Assembly: GCA_023229435.1 (NCBI GenBank) | Contig: JALNZF010000023.1 | Coordinates: forward strand, 1-53,778 | Reading direction: 5' to 3' | Source: Nitrospirota bacterium | Lineage (GTDB): Bacteria; Nitrospirota; UBA9217 | Length of the DNA stretch: 53,778 nucleotides | Part shown: in pieces, positions 9,601-16,217 of the stretch | Layout of the letters: each line of letters begins with the position of its first letter | Numbering within the stretch: position 1 is the first letter of the stretch | Program-made: the position numbers and the translations under genes | Notes under the pieces: generated by a model | Told to the model about the DNA's origin: nothing | Database searches by the model: none | What the model saw: the letters and a program-made list of their open reading frames with translations, nothing else

Positions 9601-11578
9601 CGGAGACTCCGACATAATACGTGCCAGAAATCGTGAAAAGATATTCCAAATACGACGATCCTCCGCTAGAGGATTCGTCCGGCGCAGCGTCGTTGTCGCT
9701 TAAGGCGAGTTGCGTTCCGCTGCTGTTGAAAAGGCGAATGTAAGGGTCAAACGTGCTGCCCGAAGGCCGATCAATGTCTAAGCCAATCCGCTGTCCCGCC
9801 AAAACAGTGAATGAATACATATTCACATCCGTGGACAAATCAATAGTTCCATCTCTCACGAGCGCCTGCGTCGTATAGCCGAGCGACACAGCCTCGCTGA
9901 TTTGATCGTTCGGATCGTCAGTCACCGTAAACGAACCGTCAAGCGTCGGACTGGCCAAGCTCGCAGTGTCGTATGCCGTCGATGTCCAATTGATCGTCCG
10001 CGCCGTGCTGAACGACCGTGTAAACGTCACGCTCGCTGAACTCCCACTAACGGTCTTGTGCTCTACCGCCGTGCCGTCATTCCAGTTCAAGTCCACGTTA
10101 TTGAGGTTCCCGTCCACATCCGCCGCGCTCACCGTGATCGAATACGCCTGGCCCGTCGTCACACTCGCCCCACTCGTACTCGTCAACGTCAGCGTGGGCG
10201 CGTGATTGACCGGCGCGGACTGGGTCGTGAAGCTAAAAATGCTCGACCAGTTGCCGTTGGTCGTTCCTGGTCCTCTGCCGCGCACTCGCCAGTAGTAAGT
10301 GGCTCCCGCAATGAGCGCCGATGATGGCGTGTACGATGTGCCGGCGCTTTGAGGGACAATTACACAGCTTGAGCAGGTGGAGTCCGCCGGGTCGGTCGGC
10401 AGCACTGCACTGCTGGCTGCTACCGCAATCACGTAGCCCGCAGTGACCCCAGTTACCGCACTCCAACTGAATGTCGGGGTCGGCGAAACCCCCGTCGCTC
10501 CGTTCGACGGAGCGCTCAGCGTCGGAGGGAGAAGATTCTGGGCAGTCGCCTGGGTCGTAAAGCTGTACGTGGTTGACCAGTTGCCATTGGTCGTTCCTGG
10601 TCCTCTGCCGCGCACTCGCCAGTAGTAAGTGGCTCCCGCAATGAGAGCCGATGATGGCGTGTACGATGTGCCGGCGCTTTGAGGGACAATTACACAGCTT
10701 GAGCAGGTGGAGTCCGCCGGGTCGGTCGGCAGCACTGCACTGCTGGTTGCTACCGCAATTACATAGCCCGCAGTGACCCCAGTCACCGCACTCCAACTGA
10801 ATGACGGGGTCGTCGAGACACCCGTCGCTCCGTTCGACGGAGCGCTCAGGGTCGGCGCAGTAAGCGTCGAGTCCGTCACCGTAAACGAACCGCTTAACTG
10901 CCCACTGGCCAAAAGCGTCGTGTCGTAGGCTGTCGCCGACCAGTTGATCGTCCGTACCGTGCTGAACGATCGCGTAAACGTCACGCTCGCCGAACTCCCA
11001 CTAACGGTCTTGTGTTCTACCGCCGTGCCGTCATTCCAGTTCACGTCCACGTTGGACAGGTTGCCGTCCACATCCGCCGCGCTCACCGTGATCGAATACG
11101 CCTGGTTCATCAGTACACTCGCCCCACTCGTACTCGTCAGCGTCAGCGAGGGCGCGTGATTGACCGGCGCGGACTGGATCGTGAAGCTGTACGTGGTTGA
11201 CCAGTTGCCGTATGTCGTTCCTGGTCCTCTGCCTCGTACTCGCCAGTAGTAAGTGGTTCCCGCAGTGAGCGCCGATGGTAGCGTGGCCGATGTGGTTGCG
11301 GCGGCCACCATAGAAACACAACTCGGGCAGGTGGAGTCCGTCGGGAGGGTCGGCAGCGCTCCACTGCTGGTCGCGACCGCAAGCCAGTAACCCGCACTGG
11401 CCCCAGTTACCGCACGCCAACTGAATGTCGGGGTCGGCGAAACCCCTGTCGCTCCGTTCGACGGAGCGCTCAGGGTCGGCGCTAGAAGATTCGCAGCGCT
11501 TGCGGATTGCGAAAAGAAGATCAAGAACGAGAAGAGAATAAATGGGACGGTTCTATTTATTTTCTGTTTGGTAGACAT
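3698..11578 (-). CDS. Giant secreted multidomain protein with lipase domain and C-terminal dockerin
   Basis: About 2626 residues from the ATG at 11578, which has an AAGAGGG site and starts a clean signal peptide ending SQSASA. Order: alternating FN3-like (about 30-130, 240-455) and PKD-like domains, a pre-peptidase C-terminal-type beta domain (about 562-700), then an alpha/beta-hydrolase of the lipase class (about 705-905). The hydrolase has a nucleophile elbow GHSWGG (Ser813), an acid in ALDPAKEG (Asp837) and a histidine in DAHSAV (His896). A choice-of-anchor/SPD-2-like beta domain, Ig-like and more FN3-like repeats follow, then two DUF1566-type domains (about 1706-2019), a bacterial repeat domain, Ig-like repeats and a two-loop dockerin in the last 70 residues (GDPDSSGVVDVNDAL and PDGVIDIGDVV). 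Probable extracellular lipase or esterase held at the surface through cohesin partners encoded downstream. Substrate unknown. In-frame starts further upstream exist but lack this signal peptide and ribosome site. Confidence 0.85.
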   Translation of the reverse strand: MSTKQKINRTVPFILFSFLIFFSQSASAANLLAPTLSAPSNGATGVSPTPTFSWRAVTGASAGYWLAVATSSGALPTLPTDSTCPSCVSMVAAATTSATLPSALTAGTTYYWRVRGRGPGTTYGNWSTTYSFTIQSAPVNHAPSLTLTSTSGASVLMNQAYSITVSAADVDGNLSNVDVNWNDGTAVEHKTVSGSSASVTFTRSFSTVRTINWSATAYDTTLLASGQLSGSFTVTDSTLTAPTLSAPSNGATGVSTTPSFSWSAVTGVTAGYVIAVATSSAVLPTDPADSTCSSCVIVPQSAGTSYTPSSALIAGATYYWRVRGRGPGTTNGNWSTTYSFTTQATAQNLLPPTLSAPSNGATGVSPTPTFSWSAVTGVTAGYVIAVAASSAVLPTDPADSTCSSCVIVPQSAGTSYTPSSALIAGATYYWRVRGRGPGTTNGNWSSIFSFTTQSAPVNHAPTLTLTSTSGASVTTGQAYSITVSAADVDGNLNNVDLNWNDGTAVEHKTVSGSSASVTFTRSFSTARTINWTSTAYDTASLASPTLDGSFTVTDDPNDQISEAVSLGYTTQALVRDGTIDLSTDVNMYSFTVLAGQRIGLDIDRPSGSTFDPYIRLFNSSGTQLALSDNDAAPDESSSGGSSYLEYLFTISGTYYVGVSGSGNSSYDPITGNGDANGSTGAYKLIISPGITGTIVGDIGTGRGTETFIVDIQRLPPTDSSFPRPITNTLQTWIVIHGRDGSRTSENILRLAQAIANKFPNEQVLTLDWSGPAMPHGEYDFYEENWIQPVAQWAAQALTGYRFTGSLLNLVGHSWGGYVADEIAERIDGGVNTIVALDPAKEGDGWYNPEDFGQINFAAHSQFSWAFHSSSLGAASTPPTADEAFVVKTGLGWVDAHSAVVNLFSYMVENPTIGVSQFFQLDRLLLHTPGPWVPNKYFTEFPFPENRTGGYEGIITATPGSTVSVISPQSPLDFVPTTPEITVLGNSVAIVDNDTTPNLSDNTDFGSVQQGQTATRTFTVRNDGGSSLTLGAVNVPSGFTLTKSLPTFLIAGDSDTFTVQLDTSTIGTKSGQISFSNSDSDENPFNFSITGNVTILPDTTPPTVTINQAAGQTDPTGNSPINFTVVFSETVTGFASGDVTLGGTAGATSKSVTGSGTTYNVAVSGMTQSGTITASIPAGAAQDGAGNSSLASTSSDNSVTYNAPDTTPPTVTTNAASGIGQTSVTLIGTVNPNSSSTTAYFQWGTTTSYGNNTSSQSMGSGTSGVSVTQALSGLTCNTPYHYRAVGTNSGGTNYGSDVTFTTSVCAIPPPTVTTNSASGIGQTSATLNGTVNPNGASTSAYFEYGLTTDYGFSTSAQSLGSGSGNVSLTASISGLTCNTLYHFRAVGTNSGGTNYGLDATFTTSANTPGTSSFSNISQTGIQANWTANGNRSGTEYYSENMTTGTNSGWTANTYWNSTGLTCGTSYSFRVKARNGDGIETGWTNLGTQNTQSCSCTSSSLSVSINAPSSGFSASKGSGTSVMAAVTDNCNGSVTGTTVIASFSNGDVSITLYDDGAHNDGTANDGVYGNMWTPNNVGNCIVNVTASKTGLTSGNNSVIGTVQSNNSAPSVTTGSASSIGANSATISSTVNPNGLATSVWFEYGTTTGYGSSTSSQSIGSGSSLVAVSTPLTGLAPSTPYYFRAVGQNSAGTSYGAGQSFTTLPSGIIAFRLPDTGQTQCYDSIGNIISCTGTGQDGAYNINPMSYTYNGNGTVTDNNTGLMWQQQDDGNTYNWYKASGTYDATDNPTTQDVCGELTTGGLSDWRLPSKKELMSIVDYSIQYPGPTINPIFTNTKYVDYLNWSSTTLAYDPGSAWLVVFDNGGVYGGSGKYGSGYVRCVRGGQSGSFGNFDDNHDGTITDTSTGLMWQQLESGGMTRSNALNYCENLELPSGSGQTDWRLPNIKELESITDDTIYNPAIDRNFFPNATSHSYYLSSTTSAEYSSYAWFVDLDWGQPTMILKSVSVSWFYVRCVRGGQGQGQSATQYQLTTLVSPAAGGTVSPSCESGCWYNSGDSVSVSATAISGYAFSSWSDGGAQSHNVTMAGAKNVTATFNLADTVSPSGTVTINNNAAYATATTVTLNLSASDNIGVVGYYISETATAPLAAAAGWIAINSITSYSANVPYTLSNGDGTKIVYAWFKDAAGNVSNAASRSIILDTVAPLGSITINRGNGNTNSTSVLFDLSAADSLSGVSQMCVSNSSSCSSWEAYATSKPGTLSAGDGLKTVYVWFKDGAGNTSSVYTSSITLDTTVIDTTAPSLVLSTLPDGSYTNNPNLNVAGTVTDNVLIQSLVISGDTVTVNLDNTFSHLVTLVTGSNTITTVAADQAGNTTTDVRTVILDQTAPALTVTSPADNSKTNQTLSAVNGAADANATVSIKVNNSNPAFALMTGTNFAYTATLSIGLNSIGITATDLAGNTASVNRTVTYDSVAPSIAITMPNQDEPNTTGSVLLQGTVSDALTAVSVVVTDGTNTYTPAVTNGTVQQMLTFSTEGLHAIIATATDEAGNHSMAQRNINYVRWGDPDSSGVVDVNDALRALKIAAGLIQPTATDLERGDVAPLVHGTPQPDGVIDIGDVVVILRRAVGLVTW
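9918..11470. repeat. Internal near-identical DNA repeats in the giant gene
   Basis: The FN3-like unit at about 10226-10482 recurs almost base for base at about 10554-10810 (offset 328) and, more diverged, at about 11177-11433. The PKD-like unit at about 9918-10215 recurs at about 10874-11170. The proteins encoded keep the same motifs (YYWRVRGRGPGTT and VDGNL.NVD.NWNDGTAVEH). Conservation at the DNA level indicates recent duplication of domain pairs within the gene. Confidence 0.8.
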
Positions 11579-12295
11579 AGTTAAAGCCCTCTTCATTAAT
11601 ATCACGATATAACCATTTTTCACTGACACGAGAACCTACGTTGACACGCGACGTGCATTTGTCCTGGCACTTTTCGTTTTATCATCATCGACTCACCTCA
11701 ATATCTTCTTGTTCAGCTAACACATTCTCAACAACGCTCACTTCAAACGCCTTCGTCACCGCGCGCTAATTGACAACCTTGAGAATATCTGTGACGCTGC
11801 CCACGTGAAACTTCCATGCTACTTCACTGCAAATCGTTGTTGCTGCCCAACGCACTCCGGAAACCAAAGAGCTCATCCAATCCCTCGCGCATGAGGACGA
11901 GCGCTATAAGTCCATGAACACTCCACATGGATCGTAGATGTAACTCGTAATTTGAAACAGACGCTTTATAAGGAATCAGGATGTACTTCGGAAAAACATA
12001 TTGTATAGAAGGAGTCCCCAAGGATAATTTCTCGGGCATTATTCAGCCTTCCTAAATGACGTCGAACTCTGAGGTGGGGCGCAATACATTTAAGGTAATA
12101 ATGAACCGATTATAGAGCTATCCAGTGATGCGGTCAAGGATTATTCGATGGGGTAGTTGCGGGTGATTAAACCGTTCATTGTCGAGAGAACAACTCCGTT
12201 GATATGCAGTGTGCATATGTCATTATTATTTTCAGCATTATAGTCCCTGTTGTTTTGTTTTCGGTTCGCCTAATATGCTGACCATAGGTGAGCTA
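11579..12295. other. Gene-poor stretch upstream of the giant gene
   Basis: I find no convincing intact gene in about 700 bases. A minus-strand frame at 11824-12039 (71 codons) has no recognisable family. Short open stretches at about 11700-11780 lack starts and break quickly. This may be a decayed gene or insertion remnant. The promoter of the giant gene must lie here, but I see no clear -35/-10 pair. Confidence 0.5.
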
Positions 12296-12628
12296 ATGGC
12301 AAACAATGATATCTCCCAAAAGATACGAGAACTCCGCAAATCGCTGAAACTGACACAGAGTCAGTTCGCGAAACTTGTGCATTTAAGCGTAGACAGGGTC
12401 GGCAAGATCGAAAGAGGCATCGGCGGAGACCCCACGGTTGAGACCTTGGAAAACATCGCCGATGCTCTCAAAATGCCGGTCGAAGACCTGATCTATCCCA
12501 CGAAAAAGAAGACGACGCATAAGCCGACCAGGGAACTTGCGGATCTGATCGCATATCTGCAAACCCGCACGCCAGCGGACATCAAGTTCATCCATGAGCT
12601 TGCAATCAAGATATTGGAGAAAAAGTAA
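12296..12628 (+). CDS. XRE-family helix-turn-helix regulator
   Basis: A 110-residue DNA-binding protein. An HTH_3 domain fills the first 60 residues: ISQKIRELRKSLKLTQSQFA, then LVHLSVDRVGKIERG, the usual T-Q-x-x-F-A turn and recognition helix. A Lys-rich hinge and a helical tail follow. The ATG at 12296 sits behind GGTGAG; an alternative ATG at 12275 would add seven residues. It converges on the toxin gene that ends at 12648. Its target is unknown; it may control neighbouring genes, but no operator could be identified. Confidence 0.8.
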   Translation: MANNDISQKIRELRKSLKLTQSQFAKLVHLSVDRVGKIERGIGGDPTVETLENIADALKMPVEDLIYPTKKKTTHKPTRELADLIAYLQTRTPADIKFIHELAIKILEKK

Positions 12629-12647
12629 CTCGATTTCGTAAATTAAA

Positions 12648-13135
12648 TCAAACATCCTGTACCAATACGTTAAGCCGTGAATACGGCGAATAATATCCCT
12701 TTTGAATCATTCCGGTCAGCAACAGATTTGCAACTTCAAGTGTGACAATGCCCTTTCTTACGGCCAGCACGAGCACACCAATCGTTCCGAAACCTTCACG
12801 CTTCTTCGATGAGCCATCATACGCGCATCGACATCATCCGTTAACAACAGTAATTTTTTGGAAAGAGCCAGACTCAAGCAGGACGATTCACCTTTTCCGA
12901 GAGTCTCAGAGAAGATCGCATAGGCATTTCTCTCAGGCTCGGAGTCAATTTTCAAAACAGTCAGCCACGACCAATCCCGAAGCGGCACGATACCTTTTCG
13001 CTCACCCCGTCGAAGTTCCTCCATTACAGCTTCCGTGGCCGCCAACGTATCACCAAGCACAGCTCGCAACAGTTGTTCACGTTCAATCAACGCGAAGTTG
13101 GACAGGACCGTATTGTCGGCTACCGCCTTGGTCAC
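12648..13135 (-). pseudogene. DUF3368-type PIN-domain toxin, frameshifted
   Basis: The intact frame (12758-13135) starts ADNTVLSNFALI, with the first PIN aspartate, and reaches LLLLTDDVDARMMAH, the downstream acidic cluster. It then stops early in CSCWP. One frame over, the DNA continues as GTIGVLVLAVRKGIV and ends at 12648, matching the expected C-terminal third of this family (about 160 residues). A one-base change near 12805 separates the two. The start overlaps the antitoxin gene as ATGA. As read, the protein keeps the catalytic acidic residues but loses the last strand and helices. It is either inactivated or the result of a sequencing error. Confidence 0.75.
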
Positions 13136-13413
13136 CGTTTCGCCGCCTCAACCTCGGCATTTATGTCATCCGTGCTTAGTCTCCGGATCGGGATGCCTTT
13201 CTCCATCATTTCGCGTTCAAGCTCAATGCGCGTCAAACCAAGAATTTCCGCCGCTTTCCCCAAGTTAATCTTCGCATCGAGATATGCATTCATCACCACC
13301 GCTTTGTGCAGCTGCGGATTCTCTTTCCATAGATTCGTTAGAGCCATGTCAACCAATTCCGGTTGAAGTTCGCCAACCTTTTTCAGTTCCTCAACTTCCC
13401 ATAACATAAACAT
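13132..13413 (-). CDS. UPF0175-family antitoxin
   Basis: 93 residues. The C-terminal half AAEILGLTRIELEREMM followed by GIPIRR is the UPF0175 signature, a helix-turn-helix-like region seen in antitoxins paired with PIN toxins of the DUF3368 class. The ATG at 13413 follows GGGAGG, and the gene overlaps the toxin start by four bases, so translation is probably coupled. It is expected to bind and neutralise the toxin and repress its own promoter. The downstream toxin is frameshifted, so the pair may be decaying. Confidence 0.82.
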   Translation of the reverse strand: MFMLWEVEELKKVGELQPELVDMALTNLWKENPQLHKAVVMNAYLDAKINLGKAAEILGLTRIELEREMMEKGIPIRRLSTDDINAEVEAAKR

Positions 13414-13647
13414 ATGCTACCTCCCTCATGTCCAATAGCAAATCAATAAAGTCTTCAATAAGCTCACCGATGTCATTAACATCATCCATATCTCTCATCC
13501 CTGTTGAATATTGCCATCTTTTTTGTTCCATTCGTTATAAGTATACACTAAAGCAAAAAGAAGAAAAACAGATATTTCGTGGCCTACTTTGTGGGATTTG
13601 CGCCGCCTCGCGGGAGGACCGCAGTTTTTTCTGGGTTGACGGGCTTC

Positions 13648-13676
13648 TTGACACTCATGGACAATGCGTATATACT
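13648..13676 (+). promoter_or_regulatory. Strong sigma-70-type promoter of the nfeD-slipin operon
   Basis: TTGACA (13648-13653), a spacer of exactly 17 bases, then TATACT (13671-13676). Transcription from about 13683 leaves a short leader with AAGGAG before the ATG at 13701. This also rules against the longer reading frame that opens at 13428. Confidence 0.8.
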
Positions 13677-13700
13677 TTTTTTATTCAAGGAGACAGCAAC

Positions 13701-15068
13701 ATGCGTATAAAGACGCGACATGCCGTTTTCATAGCTCTCATCCTGATCATTGCCGGTTCGTTCGTTCTCACGGTGGCCGCGGACACGAAGAAGACGAAGA
13801 AGATTACAAAACCGACTCCTCCCGCGGCTGCGTCAATCCCTTCCGCACGGAAGATTCACCTGATCGAGATCGACGCTCCCATCACACCCGTGGTTGCCGA
13901 GTACATCATCAAATCCATTGACCGCGCGTCAAAAGCCGGGGCCGAGGCGCTCATTATCCAGCTGAACACCCCGGGCGGTCTCGTTGACTCCACCCAGCAG
14001 ATCGTGATGAAGATGATGGCCTCCGAAGTTCCGACCGTGGTCTATGTGGCGCCAAGCGGCGGTCGGGCCGCTTCTGCCGGCGTGTTCATCACGCTCGCGG
14101 CCAACATCGCGGCCATGGCGCCGACCACGCATATCGGCGCGGCCCACCCCGTGCAGATGCAGGGCAAGATGGACGAAACCATGGAGAAGAAGGCCGTGAA
14201 CGACCTTGCCGCCATGATGCGGGGTATCGCGGAAAAACGGGGCAGGAACGCGAAGTGGGCGGAGGATGCCGTGCGGCAAAGCGTTTCCATCACCGAGACC
14301 GAAGCCCTCAAGAACAAGGTTATCGACTTCGTTGCGCCGGACATTGCCTCGCTCGTCAAAGCGATGGACAACAAAACCGTTGACGTGGTCATTGGAAAAA
14401 AGACGCTCAAGACCGCTGGCGCCGAAGTGGTAACCATGAAGATGGGGTTCCGCGACAAGCTCCTCGGCATCATCAGCAATCCTAATATCGCCTATATCCT
14501 CATGATCCTCGGCTTCTACGGCCTGTACTTCGAGCTCTCGAATCCCGGCGCCATCTTTCCCGGCGTGGCCGGCGCCATCTGCCTGATCCTCGCTTTCTAC
14601 GCCCTCCAGACCCTGCCGATCAACTACGCGGGACTCATGCTCATCATCTTTGCCATCGCGCTGTTCATCGCCGAGGCTTTCATCACGAGCCACGGGGTCC
14701 TTGGCGTCGGCGGGACCATCGCCATGCTGCTCGGTTCGGTCATGCTCATCGACTCTCTTGCCCCGGCGCTCCAGATCTCATGGGCCGTCATCATCCCGGT
14801 CGTGGCCATGTCGGCCATCCTGTTCATCGTTACCGTCACGGTCGCTGTCCGCGTGCACCGGGAAAAGACCGATACGGGCCAGGAAGGACTCATCGGGAAG
14901 CAGGCGGAGGCGAGATCGGACCTCAATCCAACCGGCCAGGTGTTCGTCCGCGGCGAAAACTGGAACGCGCGAAGCAACGGGTCCGTTCAAAAAGGTGAGA
15001 AGGTGAACATCGTCGGCATCGATGGACTTACCCTCATCGTGAAGAAAGCAGAATCCTCTGAAAAATAA
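13701..15068 (+). CDS. nfeD: NfeD-family membrane-bound serine protease (long form)
   Basis: 455 residues from ATG 13701 (AAGGAG eight bases upstream, promoter at 13648-13676). A signal or anchor helix (about 5-27) is followed by a ClpP-like protease domain: NTPGGLVDS oxyanion region, the nucleophile in GRAASAG (Ser125), and a candidate catalytic lysine in KKAVNDLAA (Lys163/164), the Ser-Lys dyad spacing known for this family. Four to five membrane helices follow (about 245-385), then a C-terminal OB-fold NfeD domain (about 395-450). The slipin gene lies 98 bases downstream, the classic partner whose C-terminus is cleaved by such proteases. Role: membrane quality control. The short-form NfeD lacks the protease part. 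Confidence 0.93.
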   Translation: MRIKTRHAVFIALILIIAGSFVLTVAADTKKTKKITKPTPPAAASIPSARKIHLIEIDAPITPVVAEYIIKSIDRASKAGAEALIIQLNTPGGLVDSTQQIVMKMMASEVPTVVYVAPSGGRAASAGVFITLAANIAAMAPTTHIGAAHPVQMQGKMDETMEKKAVNDLAAMMRGIAEKRGRNAKWAEDAVRQSVSITETEALKNKVIDFVAPDIASLVKAMDNKTVDVVIGKKTLKTAGAEVVTMKMGFRDKLLGIISNPNIAYILMILGFYGLYFELSNPGAIFPGVAGAICLILAFYALQTLPINYAGLMLIIFAIALFIAEAFITSHGVLGVGGTIAMLLGSVMLIDSLAPALQISWAVIIPVVAMSAILFIVTVTVAVRVHREKTDTGQEGLIGKQAEARSDLNPTGQVFVRGENWNARSNGSVQKGEKVNIVGIDGLTLIVKKAESSEK

Positions 15069-15166
15069 AACTTCGCTGATGGAATCGTGAGGGAGTGAGT
15101 TATCTTTATATCTCACCAAATCCGCAATTGCGGCCAATAAAGACACCCTAATAAAGGAGGCGTACA

Positions 15167-15940
15167 ATGCAAGTTTACGGGCTTGGATTCATGATTTTCA
15201 TATTTTTGGGCGGGTTCTTTCTGTTCAACACACTCAAGATCCTGAAACAGTACGAGCGGGGCCTTATCTTCACCCTCGGCAAGGTCAGCCTGGAACACGG
15301 CGTGAAGGGACCGGGCCTGATCGTCCTGATCCCGGGCATCCAGAAGATGGTGCGCGTCAGCCTCAGAACCGTGACCATGGACGTCCCGTCGCAGGACGTG
15401 ATCACCAAGGACAACGTGACCGTGAAAGTGAACGCGGTGGTCTATTTTCGGGTCATTGATCCGCGCAAGGCCATTGTCGAGGTCGAGGATTTCTACTATG
15501 CCACATCGCTCATTGCCCAGACCACGCTCCGGAGCATTCTCGGCCAGAATTCCCTCGACGACCTGCTCTCGAACCGTGAAGCCATTAATATCGAGCTCCA
15601 GAAGGTGATCGATGAACAGACTGAGCCCTGGGGAGTCAAGGTGTCTACCGTGGAAGTGAAGAATGTGGACCTGCCGGCCGAGATGCAGCGCGCCATCGCG
15701 ATCCAGGCACAGGCGGAGCGGGAACGCCGGGCCAAGATCATCCATGCCGAAGGCGAACTCCAGGCATCGGCGAAGCTGGGTGAAGCCGCCGCGGTCATCA
15801 GCAAGAACCCGATCGCGCTTCAGCTCCGGTACCTCCAGACGCTTACCGAGATCGGCACGGAAAAGAACACGACCATCATATTCCCCCTGCCGATCGATAT
15901 TTTTACGGCGTTCCAGAAGCTGGTGGACAAAAAGGATTAG
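15167..15940 (+). CDS. Slipin (SPFH/stomatin-like membrane protein)
   Basis: 257 residues with one N-terminal membrane helix (about 5-20) and an SPFH/PHB domain: YERGLIFTLGKV, then GPGLIVLIPGIQ, MDVPSQDVITKDNVTV, the DLLSNRE segment, and a coiled-coil with the alternating Ala/Glu-rich QAQAERERRAKIIHAEGE. The ATG follows a very strong AAAGGAGG site. It oligomerises in the cytoplasmic membrane and is the expected partner and substrate of the NfeD protease encoded just upstream. The stop codon at 15938-15940 directly touches a foldback repeat beginning at 15941. Confidence 0.95.
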   Translation: MQVYGLGFMIFIFLGGFFLFNTLKILKQYERGLIFTLGKVSLEHGVKGPGLIVLIPGIQKMVRVSLRTVTMDVPSQDVITKDNVTVKVNAVVYFRVIDPRKAIVEVEDFYYATSLIAQTTLRSILGQNSLDDLLSNREAINIELQKVIDEQTEPWGVKVSTVEVKNVDLPAEMQRAIAIQAQAERERRAKIIHAEGELQASAKLGEAAAVISKNPIALQLRYLQTLTEIGTEKNTTIIFPLPIDIFTAFQKLVDKKD

Positions 15941-16085
15941 CAGGCTGTTGAAAAACGCTCCGTTTACCCTTCGACCCTTCGGCAAGCTCAGGGTTCAGGG
16001 CGAACGGAGCGTGTATTGAATTTATTCGTATTTATCCGTTCGTGGTGAGCCTGTCGAACCACAAAAAGACTTTTTCAACAACCTG
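15941..16085. repeat. MITE-like foldback element, copy 1 (145 bp)
   Basis: Terminal inverted repeats CAGGCTGTTGAAAAA (15941-15955) and its near-perfect inverse TTTTTCAACAACCTG (16071-16085). The inside holds GTTTACCCTTCGACCCTTCGG and TCCGTTCGTGGTGAGCCTG stretches that reappear, in the opposite order, in the copy at 20273-20403. No coding capacity. It may also end the nfeD-slipin transcript. Confidence 0.8.
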
Positions 16086-16217
16086 TTAGAGGAGAGTGAA
16101 CGGTAACAGCGAATCAACCTGAAGGGAGGCCATCAAAAGCCGCCCTTAAACGCAGATTTCTTTTCATTCCCGCGTGATGCTCTCTCATAGTTCTCCATAT
16201 AATTATTTTCAACGCGT

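Noticed and set aside
13428..13700. Extended N-terminus for NfeD
   Set aside because: It would lie upstream of the promoter at 13648-13676 and lacks a signal peptide; ATG 13701 has both ribosome site and signal.
13929..14693. Long minus-strand frames opposite nfeD, and similar long frames opposite dsrB, dsrK, uvrC and the RND gene
   Set aside because: They are charged, His/Arg/Asp-rich shadows of GC-rich genes with no domain or ribosome site.
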